Assembly (NCBI GenBank): GCA_964569795.1
Contig: CAZMVB010000061.1
Span: 1 to 9,463, forward strand
DNA length: 9,463 nt
DNA from: JAHJDS01 sp964569795
Lineage (GTDB): Bacteria > Desulfobacterota > Desulfarculia > Desulfarculales > JAHJDS01
Reading direction: 5' to 3'
This document shows positions 1-6,842 of this stretch, in pieces. Both the position numbers and the translations under genes were made by a program. The notes beneath the pieces are model-generated. The model ran no database searches, was not told the DNA's origin, and saw only the letters and a list, made by a program, of their open reading frames with translations. Each line of letters begins with the position of its first letter. The stretch's first letter is position 1.

Positions 1-1202
1 GCAAATTCGTGCCCCGAATCAATAAAATGCAGGCCGTCGAAAAACTGGGTGCCCCGCTTCTCGATCACCTGGCGCATGGGCGCGGCCAGGTTGTAAAACG
101 GCACGCCTGACCGGCGGCTCCAGGCCATGAAACGCTTTTGCACGTTGAACCGGTCCCAGGTCCCGGGCGGATAGAGCCGGACCGGAATACCCTTGAGGGC
201 CAGGGCGTAGCGGTGGTCATACATCTGGTCATACCAGGGCACGTCCACCACCACCAGCCGGCCGCCGGCCGCCTTGACCTCGGCCGCCCACTTCTCGAAC
301 AGCTTGAAGGTCACCTGATAGGCCTGATCCCACCAGCCCGACAGGTTCGTCGTGGCGTACATCAGGCGCGAGTCGCCCGAACTCAACAGATCGACCGCCC
401 GCAACATCTGCCGCCCGAGGTTCAGGGGCAGGTCCCACACCGGCAAACGTTCTCGACTGATCTTTTTCGCCGGTCGCTCCTGCCGGGCCCGCCGCCGCCT
501 GAATTCCAGGGCGTGGCCCAGTTGGCGGAACAGATTGGGGATGAGCGTGTAGAGCCGGACGTTGCGCCGCAGCCAGTTCCGGACCGGGCCGGTGTTCAGG
601 TCCCGGCGGTGAAAGGGCAGCTTGACCAGCCGGCCGTCCCTCACCCGATAGCACGGCCGCTGGTCGCACTGCCCCATGTTGTTGAAAAAATCGTTGCCCA
701 CGAAGAACATGACGACCACCAGGTCCGGGTCGAGTTTTTTGCCGATCAGGTGATAGACCAGGTACTCCTGGGCGGTCGAGTAGTTGTTGACCCCCATGGG
801 CACGATCTCGATGGGCAGGCCGCGCTCGTCGAATCTCTTCTGGAGCAGGGCCATGAAGGTCTTTCGATACGGGTGCTCACCGCAAAAGACCTGGCTGTCG
901 CCCACGATCAGGACCCGAAAGACGCCGGGGCGCTTCTTGACCTCGACCTCGGGGCCCCGGAATCCCAGCGAGTTGATCTGAAAATGGATCCGCTCGTTGC
1001 CCTTGCGCCAGTAACCGCTCTGGCCCGGGATGAGCCGGGTGCCGAATACCGCGTCCCGCTGCTCGATCCGGGGCGGGACCAGCTCGAACGTCCGGACCAC
1101 GATCTCGCCGATGACCAGCAGGACCAGCAGGGTCAGGCCCGAGGCCGCCGCCCGGAAGAGAAGCGCCTTGGTCCATGACCGCCGACGGGACCGGGCCGTC
1201 AC
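1..1202 (-). CDS. SGNH/GDSL-like hydrolase, membrane-anchored; 3' end lies beyond the window
   Basis: Read on the minus strand from a GTG at 1202, the frame stays open for 400 codons to the window edge. After a basic N-terminus (many Arg in residues 4-17) comes one hydrophobic segment at about residues 20-36, which predicts a signal anchor with the rest outside the cytoplasm. The SGNH blocks are in order: an NSLGFRG lead-in (77-83), block I GDSQ with the nucleophile Ser at 103, a block II Gly near 137, block III VGND with Asn170, and block V D389-G-L-H392 just before the edge. The GTG overlaps the upstream gene's TGA as GTGA, with AAGG nine bases upstream, so the two genes are probably translationally coupled. 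Known family members are esterases, lipases or glycan O-acyl hydrolases/transferases. The substrate cannot be read here; an envelope or exopolysaccharide acyl group is an inference. The visible length suggests that only the C-terminal tail is missing. Confidence 0.88.
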   Translation of the reverse strand, partial: MTARSRRRSWTKALLFRAAASGLTLLVLLVIGEIVVRTFELVPPRIEQRDAVFGTRLIPGQSGYWRKGNERIHFQINSLGFRGPEVEVKKRPGVFRVLIVGDSQVFCGEHPYRKTFMALLQKRFDERGLPIEIVPMGVNNYSTAQEYLVYHLIGKKLDPDLVVVMFFVGNDFFNNMGQCDQRPCYRVRDGRLVKLPFHRRDLNTGPVRNWLRRNVRLYTLIPNLFRQLGHALEFRRRRARQERPAKKISRERLPVWDLPLNLGRQMLRAVDLLSSGDSRLMYATTNLSGWWDQAYQVTFKLFEKWAAEVKAAGGRLVVVDVPWYDQMYDHRYALALKGIPVRLYPPGTWDRFNVQKRFMAWSRRSGVPFYNLAAPMRQVIEKRGTQFFDGLHFIDSGHEF

Positions 1203-2494
1203 CGCGACGGACCTTGCCGGTCGCCGGCCATTTTCACCGCCCGTTTCAGAAAGGGTTTGATGGTCTGAAAGATCCGGAGGGCCAGCAAATGGTTCCCCTC
1301 GGCCACGAGGTGCATCGGGTCGGCGAAGAGCAGGCCCCGGTGGTCGCGGAACATCCCGGACAGGTCATGAAAGTGGGGGTCTGACGGCGGGTGGCGGCGG
1401 ATGGCGGCATACACCAGGGGCACGCGCTCGAAGGCCAGGGCCAGGCTGGGCCGGGCCAGGTGATAGGCCGTCACCTTTTTCTCCCAGGGGGCCAGGGGCT
1501 TGTTCCGGAGGTAGAGGCAGGGTTGCCAGAAAAAGAAGACCTTGAAATGGTATTCCCGGGCCAGGGCCGCGGCCATCCGGACGTTGTGGCGGTACATCTC
1601 GGCCGTCCAGCGGACCAGGCCGGCCAGGTCCATCCGCTTCTGCCCCGGTCCGAGCAGCACGGTCATCTCCGGATCGATCGGCCTTTTCTTGGCAAAGGGA
1701 TCGCCCTGAATCAGCCCCCAGTGCCGCAGCAGCCGGATGGTCTCGAGTTTCTTGAACAGGATCTGGCCGATGGTCCGCCAGGTGTCGCCCCGGGTCAGCT
1801 TGGCCCGGATCTGGTTGACCTGGAAGATCGAGCCCGGGATCTTGGGCCAGGCCGTGCCGATGACCGCATCGTTGATGCCCGACAGAAAGATGACCATGTC
1901 CGGGATGTTGCCCCGCCGGAGTTCCAGCATCAGCCGGATCAGGGACTGGGTCGAGCTGTACCCGGCCTGCCCCAGGTTATAGACCCGGTAGGGCCCGAAG
2001 CCCTGATCCCGGATCAGCTTGGCCAGTTGGGACGGATAGGTGTCCCGATCGGTCACCCAGTCACCCCAGGTGGTCGAGCCGCCGATGCAGAAGATCTTCT
2101 TGGCCCGGGAGTCGTCCGAGTTGAACCAGGTCCGGCGCATGCCGGTCCGGTCGATGTTGATCGCCAGGCCGACATGGGGGCGGCGTTTCCACATGATGTA
2201 AGGCCAGAAGTTGTGGACGGTGATCCCGCCGACGCCCCGCTTTTCCCGGAAATAGGCCTCGAGGTGGTATTTCTTGATCAACATGGCCTCGGACAGCACC
2301 GGAGCCCTGGCCGAGGTCGAGACCCGGTCGCCCCGTTCCAGCCTTCGGGAAACGTCCCAGCCGAGCTGGACGAACAACTCCACGGCCACGGCCAGGACGA
2401 TCAGGTTGAAGACCACCAGGGCCGTGACCTTGTAACCCCGTCCCACGGCCCGCCAGACCCGGCCCCATAATTTCGTATCTTTGGTGACGCTCAT
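1199..2494 (-). CDS. SGNH/GDSL-like hydrolase, membrane-anchored, complete
   Basis: This 431-residue protein has a short cytoplasmic N-terminus and a hydrophobic segment at about residues 23-42, so it is probably anchored in the inner membrane with its domain in the periplasm. SGNH hallmarks are block I CIGGSTTWGD with Ser140, a block II-like NLGQAGYSS (173-181, Gly175 or Gly178), block III SGINDA with Asn208, and block V D392-P-M-H395 near the C-terminus. Block I reads GGST rather than the GDS of the downstream paralogue, a variant common in membrane-bound SGNH proteins. The gene leads a minus-strand pair and overlaps the next start by four bases. The ATG at 2494 is the only credible start: no in-frame ATG lies just upstream, though the Shine-Dalgarno is weak. 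Such proteins often accompany MBOAT acyltransferases in glycan O-acetylation loci. None is visible here, so that role is speculation. Confidence 0.9.
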   Translation of the reverse strand: MSVTKDTKLWGRVWRAVGRGYKVTALVVFNLIVLAVAVELFVQLGWDVSRRLERGDRVSTSARAPVLSEAMLIKKYHLEAYFREKRGVGGITVHNFWPYIMWKRRPHVGLAINIDRTGMRRTWFNSDDSRAKKIFCIGGSTTWGDWVTDRDTYPSQLAKLIRDQGFGPYRVYNLGQAGYSSTQSLIRLMLELRRGNIPDMVIFLSGINDAVIGTAWPKIPGSIFQVNQIRAKLTRGDTWRTIGQILFKKLETIRLLRHWGLIQGDPFAKKRPIDPEMTVLLGPGQKRMDLAGLVRWTAEMYRHNVRMAAALAREYHFKVFFFWQPCLYLRNKPLAPWEKKVTAYHLARPSLALAFERVPLVYAAIRRHPPSDPHFHDLSGMFRDHRGLLFADPMHLVAEGNHLLALRIFQTIKPFLKRAVKMAGDRQGPSR

Positions 2495-2535
2495 GGGCTC
2501 GTTGCCGCCGGAAGCCCGCAGCCGACGGTGATGGG

Positions 2536-2565
2536 AACATACACCAATCTCCGCCTCGGGCGCAA
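2536..2565 (-). promoter_or_regulatory. Weak candidate sigma70 promoter for the SGNH pair
   Basis: On the minus strand TTGCGC (2565-2560) and TATGTT (2541-2536) are 18 bases apart. Each box matches four of six consensus positions, and the element sits about 40 bases before the ATG at 2494. It is the best element I could find in this divergent spacer, but it is weak and GC-rich, so it remains tentative. Confidence 0.25.
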
Positions 2566-2579
2566 CCCGGGCCCTCGAC

Positions 2580-2609
2580 TTGACAACCAGATCGACTCGC
2601 GGTTAGGTT
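2580..2609 (+). promoter_or_regulatory. Candidate sigma70 promoter for the cysteine-cluster gene
   Basis: A perfect TTGACA (2580-2585) is followed after 18 bases by TAGGTT (2604-2609), which keeps the key T, A and final T of the -10 box. Transcription would begin about 45 bases before the ATG at 2661. The -35 is strong and the -10 is poor, so this could need an activator or be coincidental. Confidence 0.4.
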
Positions 2610-2660
2610 TCAAAAACGGGGCCGAGGCGGCCTCTTGTTTCGTTTAAAAGTGGAGACAAT

Positions 2661-3392
2661 ATGTACGATCTTGACCTGGCCCCGCTGCTGGCCGCCGCGG
2701 GGGAGTGGCGGCCCGAGCTGACCGGTCTCTACGACCGGGTCCCGGCCACCAACTGCGACCGCAAGACCGACTGCTGCGCCAACATGCCCGAAATCGAGGC
2801 CGTCGAGTTCCTGAACCTGTACCTGGCCTTGAGGGACCTGCCCGACGAGGAAAGGGAACGGCGACTGGTGCGGACGGTGATCTATTTCTTTTCCAACGCC
2901 AGCTATATCCAGCCCTGCCCCTTTCTGGAGGGCCAGGACTGCCTGATCTACGACCAGCGCCCCTTTTCCTGCCGGGCCTACGGGTTGTGGTCCGAGGGCC
3001 GCTACCGGGAACAGGTCGAGGCCGGCCGTGAGGCCAAGGAAAACCTGGCCCAGACCTGGCAAAAGCTGGGCGTCAAGCTTCCCCACGAGGTCCTGAGCTT
3101 CACCCTGCCCTACTGCCGCGACGTCCGGCCGGTCAAGGGGACCATTGACGACGCCGGGCTGGGCGCCGTCCAGGCGGACATCGAGGCCCTCGGCCGCCGG
3201 GTGCTCGATCCGGAGGGCCGCTGGCCGGCGGTCTATTTCAATGATTTCTCCTTTGCCCTCTCCGCCCAGGTCCTCGGCTATCAGCGATCCCTGCAGCAAA
3301 AGGTGGTCATCACCCGGGAGCTGATCAAACTGGACGACAGCCCCAATCTGCGGATGCTGCTCGGTGCGGTCGAACAATACGCCTTCCGATAG
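2661..3392 (+). CDS. YkgJ-family cysteine-cluster protein (putative Zn/Fe-chelating domain)
   Basis: The 243-residue soluble protein has no signal peptide or membrane segment. It carries the cysteine pattern of the YkgJ/CxxCxxCC family (PF03692): Cys32 and Cys38-Cys39 near the N-terminus, then Cys86-PFL, Cys94-LIYDQRP and Cys104-RAYGLW, with a further Cys152. The CPFL...CLIY..RP..CR.YG block is the most diagnostic part. The family is predicted to bind zinc or an iron-sulfur centre, and its biochemical function is generally unknown. The ATG at 2661 is preceded by GGAG (2652-2655) at a good distance, and the Met-Tyr-Asp start gives a typical length. It is divergent from the SGNH pair. The gene after it has its own strong promoter, so the two may be only loosely co-expressed. 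Confidence 0.85.
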   Translation: MYDLDLAPLLAAAGEWRPELTGLYDRVPATNCDRKTDCCANMPEIEAVEFLNLYLALRDLPDEERERRLVRTVIYFFSNASYIQPCPFLEGQDCLIYDQRPFSCRAYGLWSEGRYREQVEAGREAKENLAQTWQKLGVKLPHEVLSFTLPYCRDVRPVKGTIDDAGLGAVQADIEALGRRVLDPEGRWPAVYFNDFSFALSAQVLGYQRSLQQKVVITRELIKLDDSPNLRMLLGAVEQYAFR

Positions 3393-3417
3393 TGCTTCGG
3401 CCCCAGGCTCAAAATAT

Positions 3418-3434
3418 TGGCAAGTGTCTTGCCA
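3418..3434. repeat. Perfect dyad over the plsC -35 region, operator-like
   Basis: TGGCAAG and CTTGCCA are exact inverted repeats of seven bases around a TGT centre. The right arm ends in the TTGCCA that serves as the -35 box. A further GCAAG lies at 3440-3444, so the right arm can also pair with it. The position suits a repressor or other transcription factor site. The arms are short and the regulator is unknown. As RNA it would be a small hairpin lacking a T-run, so it is not a terminator. Confidence 0.45.
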
Positions 3435-3458
3435 GTTACGCAAGATGTAGGGTATAAT
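3429..3458 (+). promoter_or_regulatory. Strong sigma70-type promoter for plsC (and probably ftsK)
   Basis: TTGCCA (3429-3434, five of six matches) and a perfect TATAAT (3453-3458) are 18 bases apart. The predicted start near 3465 leaves a leader of about 35 bases before the plsC ATG. It is the best-matched promoter in the GC-rich part of the window. Because only 53 bases separate plsC from ftsK, with no terminator between them, it may serve both. Confidence 0.72.
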
Positions 3459-3499
3459 CCGTTGGTGATGAGACGCCGGGCGGATCAGGAAGCGGGGCC

Positions 3500-4240
3500 A
3501 TGGCCTGGATCGGCAAGTTCTTCCATCGCTTGTTCAGCTACTATTGTTACGTCGTGATCGTCTTCTCGGCCGGGGTCCTCGGCCTGATGGTGATGGCGGC
3601 CCAACCCATCGACCCCCGGGGCAGGATCGGTCGGTTCATGACCCGTCTCTGGGGCCTGACGGTCCTGTTCTTCTCGGCGGTGCCGGTCCGGGTCATGGGC
3701 GCGGAAAACTATCGCCCGGACGAGGCGTACGTCTTCTGCTCGAACCACGCCTCGTATTACGACGTCCTGGTCCTGATGGGCCACCTGAAAAACAATTTTC
3801 GGTGGTTCGCCCGGCGGGACCTGTTCAACGTGCCGGTCATGGGTCAGGCCATGTGGGTCGTCGGGCATCTGCCCGTTTACCGGGATTCGCCCCGGGCCTC
3901 GCTGCGGTCGCTGATGCTGGGGGTCAGGCTGGCCCGGGACGGGGTGTCCATGCTGATCTTCCCCGAGGGGACGCGCAGCCCGGACGGCCGGCTGCATCAG
4001 TTCCTGGAGGGCGGCTTTCACCTGGCCATCAAGAGCGGGCGGCCGGTGGTCCCGGTGGTGGTGACGGGGACCTATCGGATCCTGCCCCGTCACACCCTGC
4101 TGATCCGCCCGGGCCGGGTCCGGCTCATTTTCGGCCGGCCGATCCCGACGGCCGGACTGGGCCGCCACGATTCGAAGAAGCTGATGTCAGAGGTGCGGGG
4201 AAAAATGCTCCGGATGATGGAGACCGGTCGTCCCGTTTGA
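3500..4240 (+). CDS. plsC: 1-acyl-sn-glycerol-3-phosphate acyltransferase (PlsC family)
   Basis: The 246-residue enzyme has the complete acyltransferase signature. Motif I is SNHASYYD (H83-x4-D88), the catalytic His/Asp pair. Motif III is FPEGTRS (154-160), which binds the glycerol phosphate, and motif IV is VVPVVVTG (183-190). FARRDLFNVPVMG (103-115) corresponds to motif II. Hydrophobic stretches at about 15-34 and 50-62 explain attachment to the inner membrane. The enzyme acylates lysophosphatidic acid at sn-2 to give phosphatidic acid, the second step of phospholipid synthesis. The ATG at 3500 follows AGGA (3487-3490). The exact acceptor is inferred: PlsC relatives also acylate other lysolipids, ornithine lipids or hopanoid-linked substrates, so the specific symbol is less certain than the family. 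Confidence 0.88.
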   Translation: MAWIGKFFHRLFSYYCYVVIVFSAGVLGLMVMAAQPIDPRGRIGRFMTRLWGLTVLFFSAVPVRVMGAENYRPDEAYVFCSNHASYYDVLVLMGHLKNNFRWFARRDLFNVPVMGQAMWVVGHLPVYRDSPRASLRSLMLGVRLARDGVSMLIFPEGTRSPDGRLHQFLEGGFHLAIKSGRPVVPVVVTGTYRILPRHTLLIRPGRVRLIFGRPIPTAGLGRHDSKKLMSEVRGKMLRMMETGRPV

Positions 4241-4282
4241 TCCCGGGCAGGGCCGGATGTGACCCTTGGGTATATTGCTGAC

Positions 4283-4287
4283 AGGTG
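4283..4287 (+). promoter_or_regulatory. Ribosome binding site that favours the ATG start of ftsK
   Basis: AGGTG lies six bases before the ATG at 4294. The alternative in-frame GTG at 4285 falls inside this site and has no comparable Shine-Dalgarno of its own, so the ATG is preferred. Confidence 0.6.
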
Positions 4288-4293
4288 TGGGCC

Positions 4294-6612
4294 ATGACGG
4301 CCAAGCGGCCTCCAACTAAAAAGACCTCCCCCCGGCCGGCGCGGCGGCCTTCGGCCCGGACCAGGCCGACCTCGGGTGGCAAGCCTCCGGCCCACCCGGC
4401 TTCTGACAAAAAACCCTGGTTGTCCAAACGGGCCGGCGAGATCCTGGGCCTGGTGTCGTGGGTGGTGACCGTCCTTCTGGCCCTGGCCCTGTTCAGTCAC
4501 CACTATACCGATCCCGGGGTGGCCCAATTCAGGCAACTGCTCCGGTTCAGCGGGGTCCACAACCTGATCGGTCCGGTGGGGGCCCTGGTCAGTGACCTCC
4601 TGTTCAAGGGTCTGGGGCTGGCCTCGTTGTGGCTGATCCTGATCCTGGCGGTCGAGGGGGTGAACCTGCTGCTGGGCCGCCGGGAGAGGGCGGTCTGGCG
4701 GCTGCTGGGGGGCGCCGGCCTGATCGCCTTGTCGGCGGCCATGATCCACCTGGTTCGGGCCACGGCCCCGCTGTTCGGTTACCCGTCGGGGGTGGCCGGT
4801 CTGGACACCGGCGGTTGGGTCGGCCGGTCCCTGGCCGGGTTGCTGGACCAGTATCTCAGCCCGGTCGGGGCCGGGCTGGTCCTGGGGGCCGGTCTCCTGG
4901 TCTGCGTCCTGCTGATCGCCGATCTGTCGCCGGGGGCCGCCGCCGGGGGCCTGTGGCGGCTGGCGGTCCGTATCCGCCAGTTCTTCGCCGACCGGCGTGA
5001 GAAAAAGAGGTTGCGGCGGGACAAGGCCAGAAAGCTCGAGACCTATCTGGCCGACAAGGAGACGAAAAAGGGGCCGGTCATCCGGCGTCAGCCCGAGGAA
5101 ATCCGGGCCAAGAAGCCTCCGCCCGAGCCCCGTCAGGAGGCCTTCCCCTTCCCCGGGTCCTGGGATTACGAACTGCCGCCCCTGGACCTGCTGGACGAGC
5201 CCCCGGCCGGCGGCGGCCCGGTGGACGAGCGCATCCTCGAATCCAATTCCCGCCAGCTCGAGGCCAAGCTGGCCGACTTCGGGGTCAAGGGCGAGGTGGT
5301 CGAGGTCGCCCCGGGACCGGTCATCACCACCTACGAGTTCATGCCCGCCCCGGGAATCAAGATCTCGAAGGTGGCCGGGCTGGCCGACGATCTGGCCCTG
5401 GCTATGCGGGCCGTGTCCATCCGGATCGTGGCCCCCATCCCGGGCAAGGCGGTCATCGGTATCGAGCTGCCCAACGCTGAGCGCCAACCGGTGTTCCTGA
5501 AGGAGATCCTGGCCCACCCCGAGTTCAAGAAACGCCGCGGCCCCCTGATCCTGGGTCTGGGCCAGGACATCGTCGGCCGGCCCTTTTTCGCCGCCCTGGC
5601 CAAGATGCCCCACCTGCTCATCGCCGGGGCGACCGGCACCGGCAAGAGCGTCGGCCTGAACAGCATCCTGATGTCCCTGCTCTTCAGGGCCGGCCCGGAC
5701 GAGGTCAAGCTGGTCCTGGTCGATCCCAAGCGGATCGAACTGTCGGTCTATCAGGGCCTGCCCCACCTGCTGCACCCGGTGGTCATGTCCCCCAAGGAGG
5801 CCAACGCCGCCCTCAAGTGGGCGGTCAGGGAGATGGAGCGGCGCTACGAGCTGCTGGCCGAGGCCGGGGTCCGCAACATCGACTCCTACAACCAGCACCT
5901 CAAGAAGAAGCCGCCCAAGGGCGCGGCCCGGTCCGAGGAGACCTCCCCGGACGCGGCCCCGCCCGAGCCCCTGCCCTACGTGGTGATCGTCATCGACGAG
6001 CTGTCGGACATGATGATGGTCGCCTCCAAGGAGGTCGAGGAGTCCCTGACCCGGCTGGCCCAGATGGCCCGGGCGGCCGGCATGCACCTGGTCCTGGCCA
6101 CCCAGCGGCCCAGCGTGGACGTGATCACCGGGCTGATCAAGGCCAATTTCCCGGCCCGGGTCTCGTTCAAGGTCTCCTCCCGGGTGGACTCGCGGACCAT
6201 CCTGGACGGCATGGGCGCCGAGAGCCTGCTCGGGGCGGGCGACATGCTCTTTCTGGCCCCGGGACAGGGCTCGCTGATCCGCCTCCAGGGGGCGTACGTG
6301 TCCGAGGCCGAGGTGGCCCGGGTGGCCGGCTTCATCCGGCAGCAGCGGGCCCCGACCTATGATCCGTCCATCACCCAGGTCCCCGAGGGGCCCGGGACCG
6401 GCCCGAACGCCTCTGACGAGGTGGACGAGTTCTACCAGGACGCGGTCCGGATCGTGGCCGAGAGCGGCAAGGCCTCCATCTCCATGATCCAGCGCCGTCT
6501 CAAGGTCGGCTACAACCGGGCGGCCCGGATGATCGAGAAGATGGAGGACGAAGGCCTGATCGGGCCCTCGGACGGTGTCAAACCCCGCGAGGTGCTCATC
6601 GGCCGCCGTTAG
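4294..6612 (+). CDS. ftsK: DNA translocase FtsK (SpoIIIE/FtsK family)
   Basis: This 772-residue protein is the septal motor that pumps chromosome ends to their daughter cells and, in species with Xer/dif, activates dimer resolution. A Lys/Pro/Arg-rich cytoplasmic tail (1-45) is followed by four hydrophobic segments (about 49-68, 92-122, 135-155 and 190-210), which form the membrane domain. A charged linker (about 230-300) leads to the alpha domain (about 300-405). The RecA-like motor has Walker A GATGTGKS at 445-452 and Walker B VVIVIDE ending in Asp568-Glu569. A gamma winged helix (about 710-772, containing SISMIQRRLKVGYNRAARMI) would read polar DNA motifs. All key residues are present. The linker is short compared with E. 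coli FtsK and typical of the ~750-800-residue forms. The gene lies 53 bases after plsC and is followed by a strong terminator and lolA, an arrangement also seen in E. coli (ftsK-lolA). Confidence 0.96.
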   Translation: MTAKRPPTKKTSPRPARRPSARTRPTSGGKPPAHPASDKKPWLSKRAGEILGLVSWVVTVLLALALFSHHYTDPGVAQFRQLLRFSGVHNLIGPVGALVSDLLFKGLGLASLWLILILAVEGVNLLLGRRERAVWRLLGGAGLIALSAAMIHLVRATAPLFGYPSGVAGLDTGGWVGRSLAGLLDQYLSPVGAGLVLGAGLLVCVLLIADLSPGAAAGGLWRLAVRIRQFFADRREKKRLRRDKARKLETYLADKETKKGPVIRRQPEEIRAKKPPPEPRQEAFPFPGSWDYELPPLDLLDEPPAGGGPVDERILESNSRQLEAKLADFGVKGEVVEVAPGPVITTYEFMPAPGIKISKVAGLADDLALAMRAVSIRIVAPIPGKAVIGIELPNAERQPVFLKEILAHPEFKKRRGPLILGLGQDIVGRPFFAALAKMPHLLIAGATGTGKSVGLNSILMSLLFRAGPDEVKLVLVDPKRIELSVYQGLPHLLHPVVMSPKEANAALKWAVREMERRYELLAEAGVRNIDSYNQHLKKKPPKGAARSEETSPDAAPPEPLPYVVIVIDELSDMMMVASKEVEESLTRLAQMARAAGMHLVLATQRPSVDVITGLIKANFPARVSFKVSSRVDSRTILDGMGAESLLGAGDMLFLAPGQGSLIRLQGAYVSEAEVARVAGFIRQQRAPTYDPSITQVPEGPGTGPNASDEVDEFYQDAVRIVAESGKASISMIQRRLKVGYNRAARMIEKMEDEGLIGPSDGVKPREVLIGRR

Positions 6613-6703
6613 CTGGGAGCCTGTCTCGATTCCTTTGACCGGCTTTGCAAATGGCCAGCGATTTTAGGTGGTTGGCAAGACAACGCTTTGGCCGATTGAC
6701 GGT

Positions 6704-6730
6704 CGGAAAAGGCCGGGACGGCTTTTTCCG
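6704..6730. terminator. Symmetric intrinsic terminator after ftsK
   Basis: Arms at 6704-6715 and 6719-6730 form a 12-pair stem (one G-T) around a GGA loop. The inner GC-rich part (GGCCG/CGGCT) is flanked by an A4 run and a T5 run, so it reads as a Rho-independent terminator in both directions. It lies 92 bases after the ftsK stop. Confidence 0.72.
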
Positions 6731-6746
6731 GCAAGCACCAGGGGGC

Positions 6747-6776
6747 TTGTCTATTTTATTTTTTCTCGTATATAAT
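6747..6776 (+). promoter_or_regulatory. Candidate sigma70 promoter for lolA-nadA
   Basis: TTGTCT (6747-6752, four of six matches) and a perfect TATAAT (6771-6776) are 18 bases apart in a locally AT-rich tract just after the ftsK terminator. The predicted start near 6783 gives a leader of about 60 bases. The -10 could be chance in AT-rich sequence, but placement and spacing are right. Confidence 0.58.
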
Positions 6777-6790
6777 AATTGAGTAGCACT

Positions 6791-6814
6791 CGCCCCGGCT
6801 CGGGGCGGTTTTTT
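6791..6814 (+). terminator. Terminator-like hairpin inside the lolA leader
   Basis: CGCCCCG (6791-6797) and CGGGGCG (6801-6807) pair perfectly around GCT and are followed by G and six T (6809-6814). This is the form of an intrinsic terminator, yet it begins only about eight bases after the predicted transcription start and 29 bases before the lolA start. It may be a second terminator for ftsK read-through, a 5' leader stabiliser, or an attenuator-like element. Confidence 0.6.
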
Positions 6815-6842
6815 ATGGTCACCTGCAAACGACGAGGCTCAC

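Noticed and set aside
138..1178. A 346-codon plus-strand open frame opposite the first SGNH gene.
   Set aside because: Low-complexity shadow translation; the minus strand holds ordered SGNH blocks in another frame.
1391..2470. A 359-codon plus-strand open frame opposite the second SGNH gene.
   Set aside because: Shadow of the minus-strand gene, without recognisable motifs.
2624..2650. GAGG-CGG-CCTC hairpin followed by a T-rich tract in the leader of the cysteine-cluster gene.
   Set aside because: Only four pairs and an interrupted T-run; not convincing as a terminator or attenuator.
2610..3443. A 277-codon minus-strand open frame opposite the cysteine-cluster gene.
   Set aside because: The plus strand has the conserved cysteine pattern and a good ribosome binding site.
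4271..4276. TATATT as a private -10 box for ftsK.
   Set aside because: No -35-like hexamer lies at 16-18 bases upstream.
4285..4287. GTG as the start of ftsK, three codons upstream of the ATG.
   Set aside because: It lies within the AGGTG ribosome binding site for ATG 4294 and lacks a clear one of its own. The protein hardly changes.
4090..6087. A 665-codon open frame on the minus strand antisense to ftsK.
   Set aside because: It is rich in Gly, Gln, Asp, His and Pro with no domain, which is typical of a GC-rich shadow. The plus strand encodes a full FtsK with Walker motifs.
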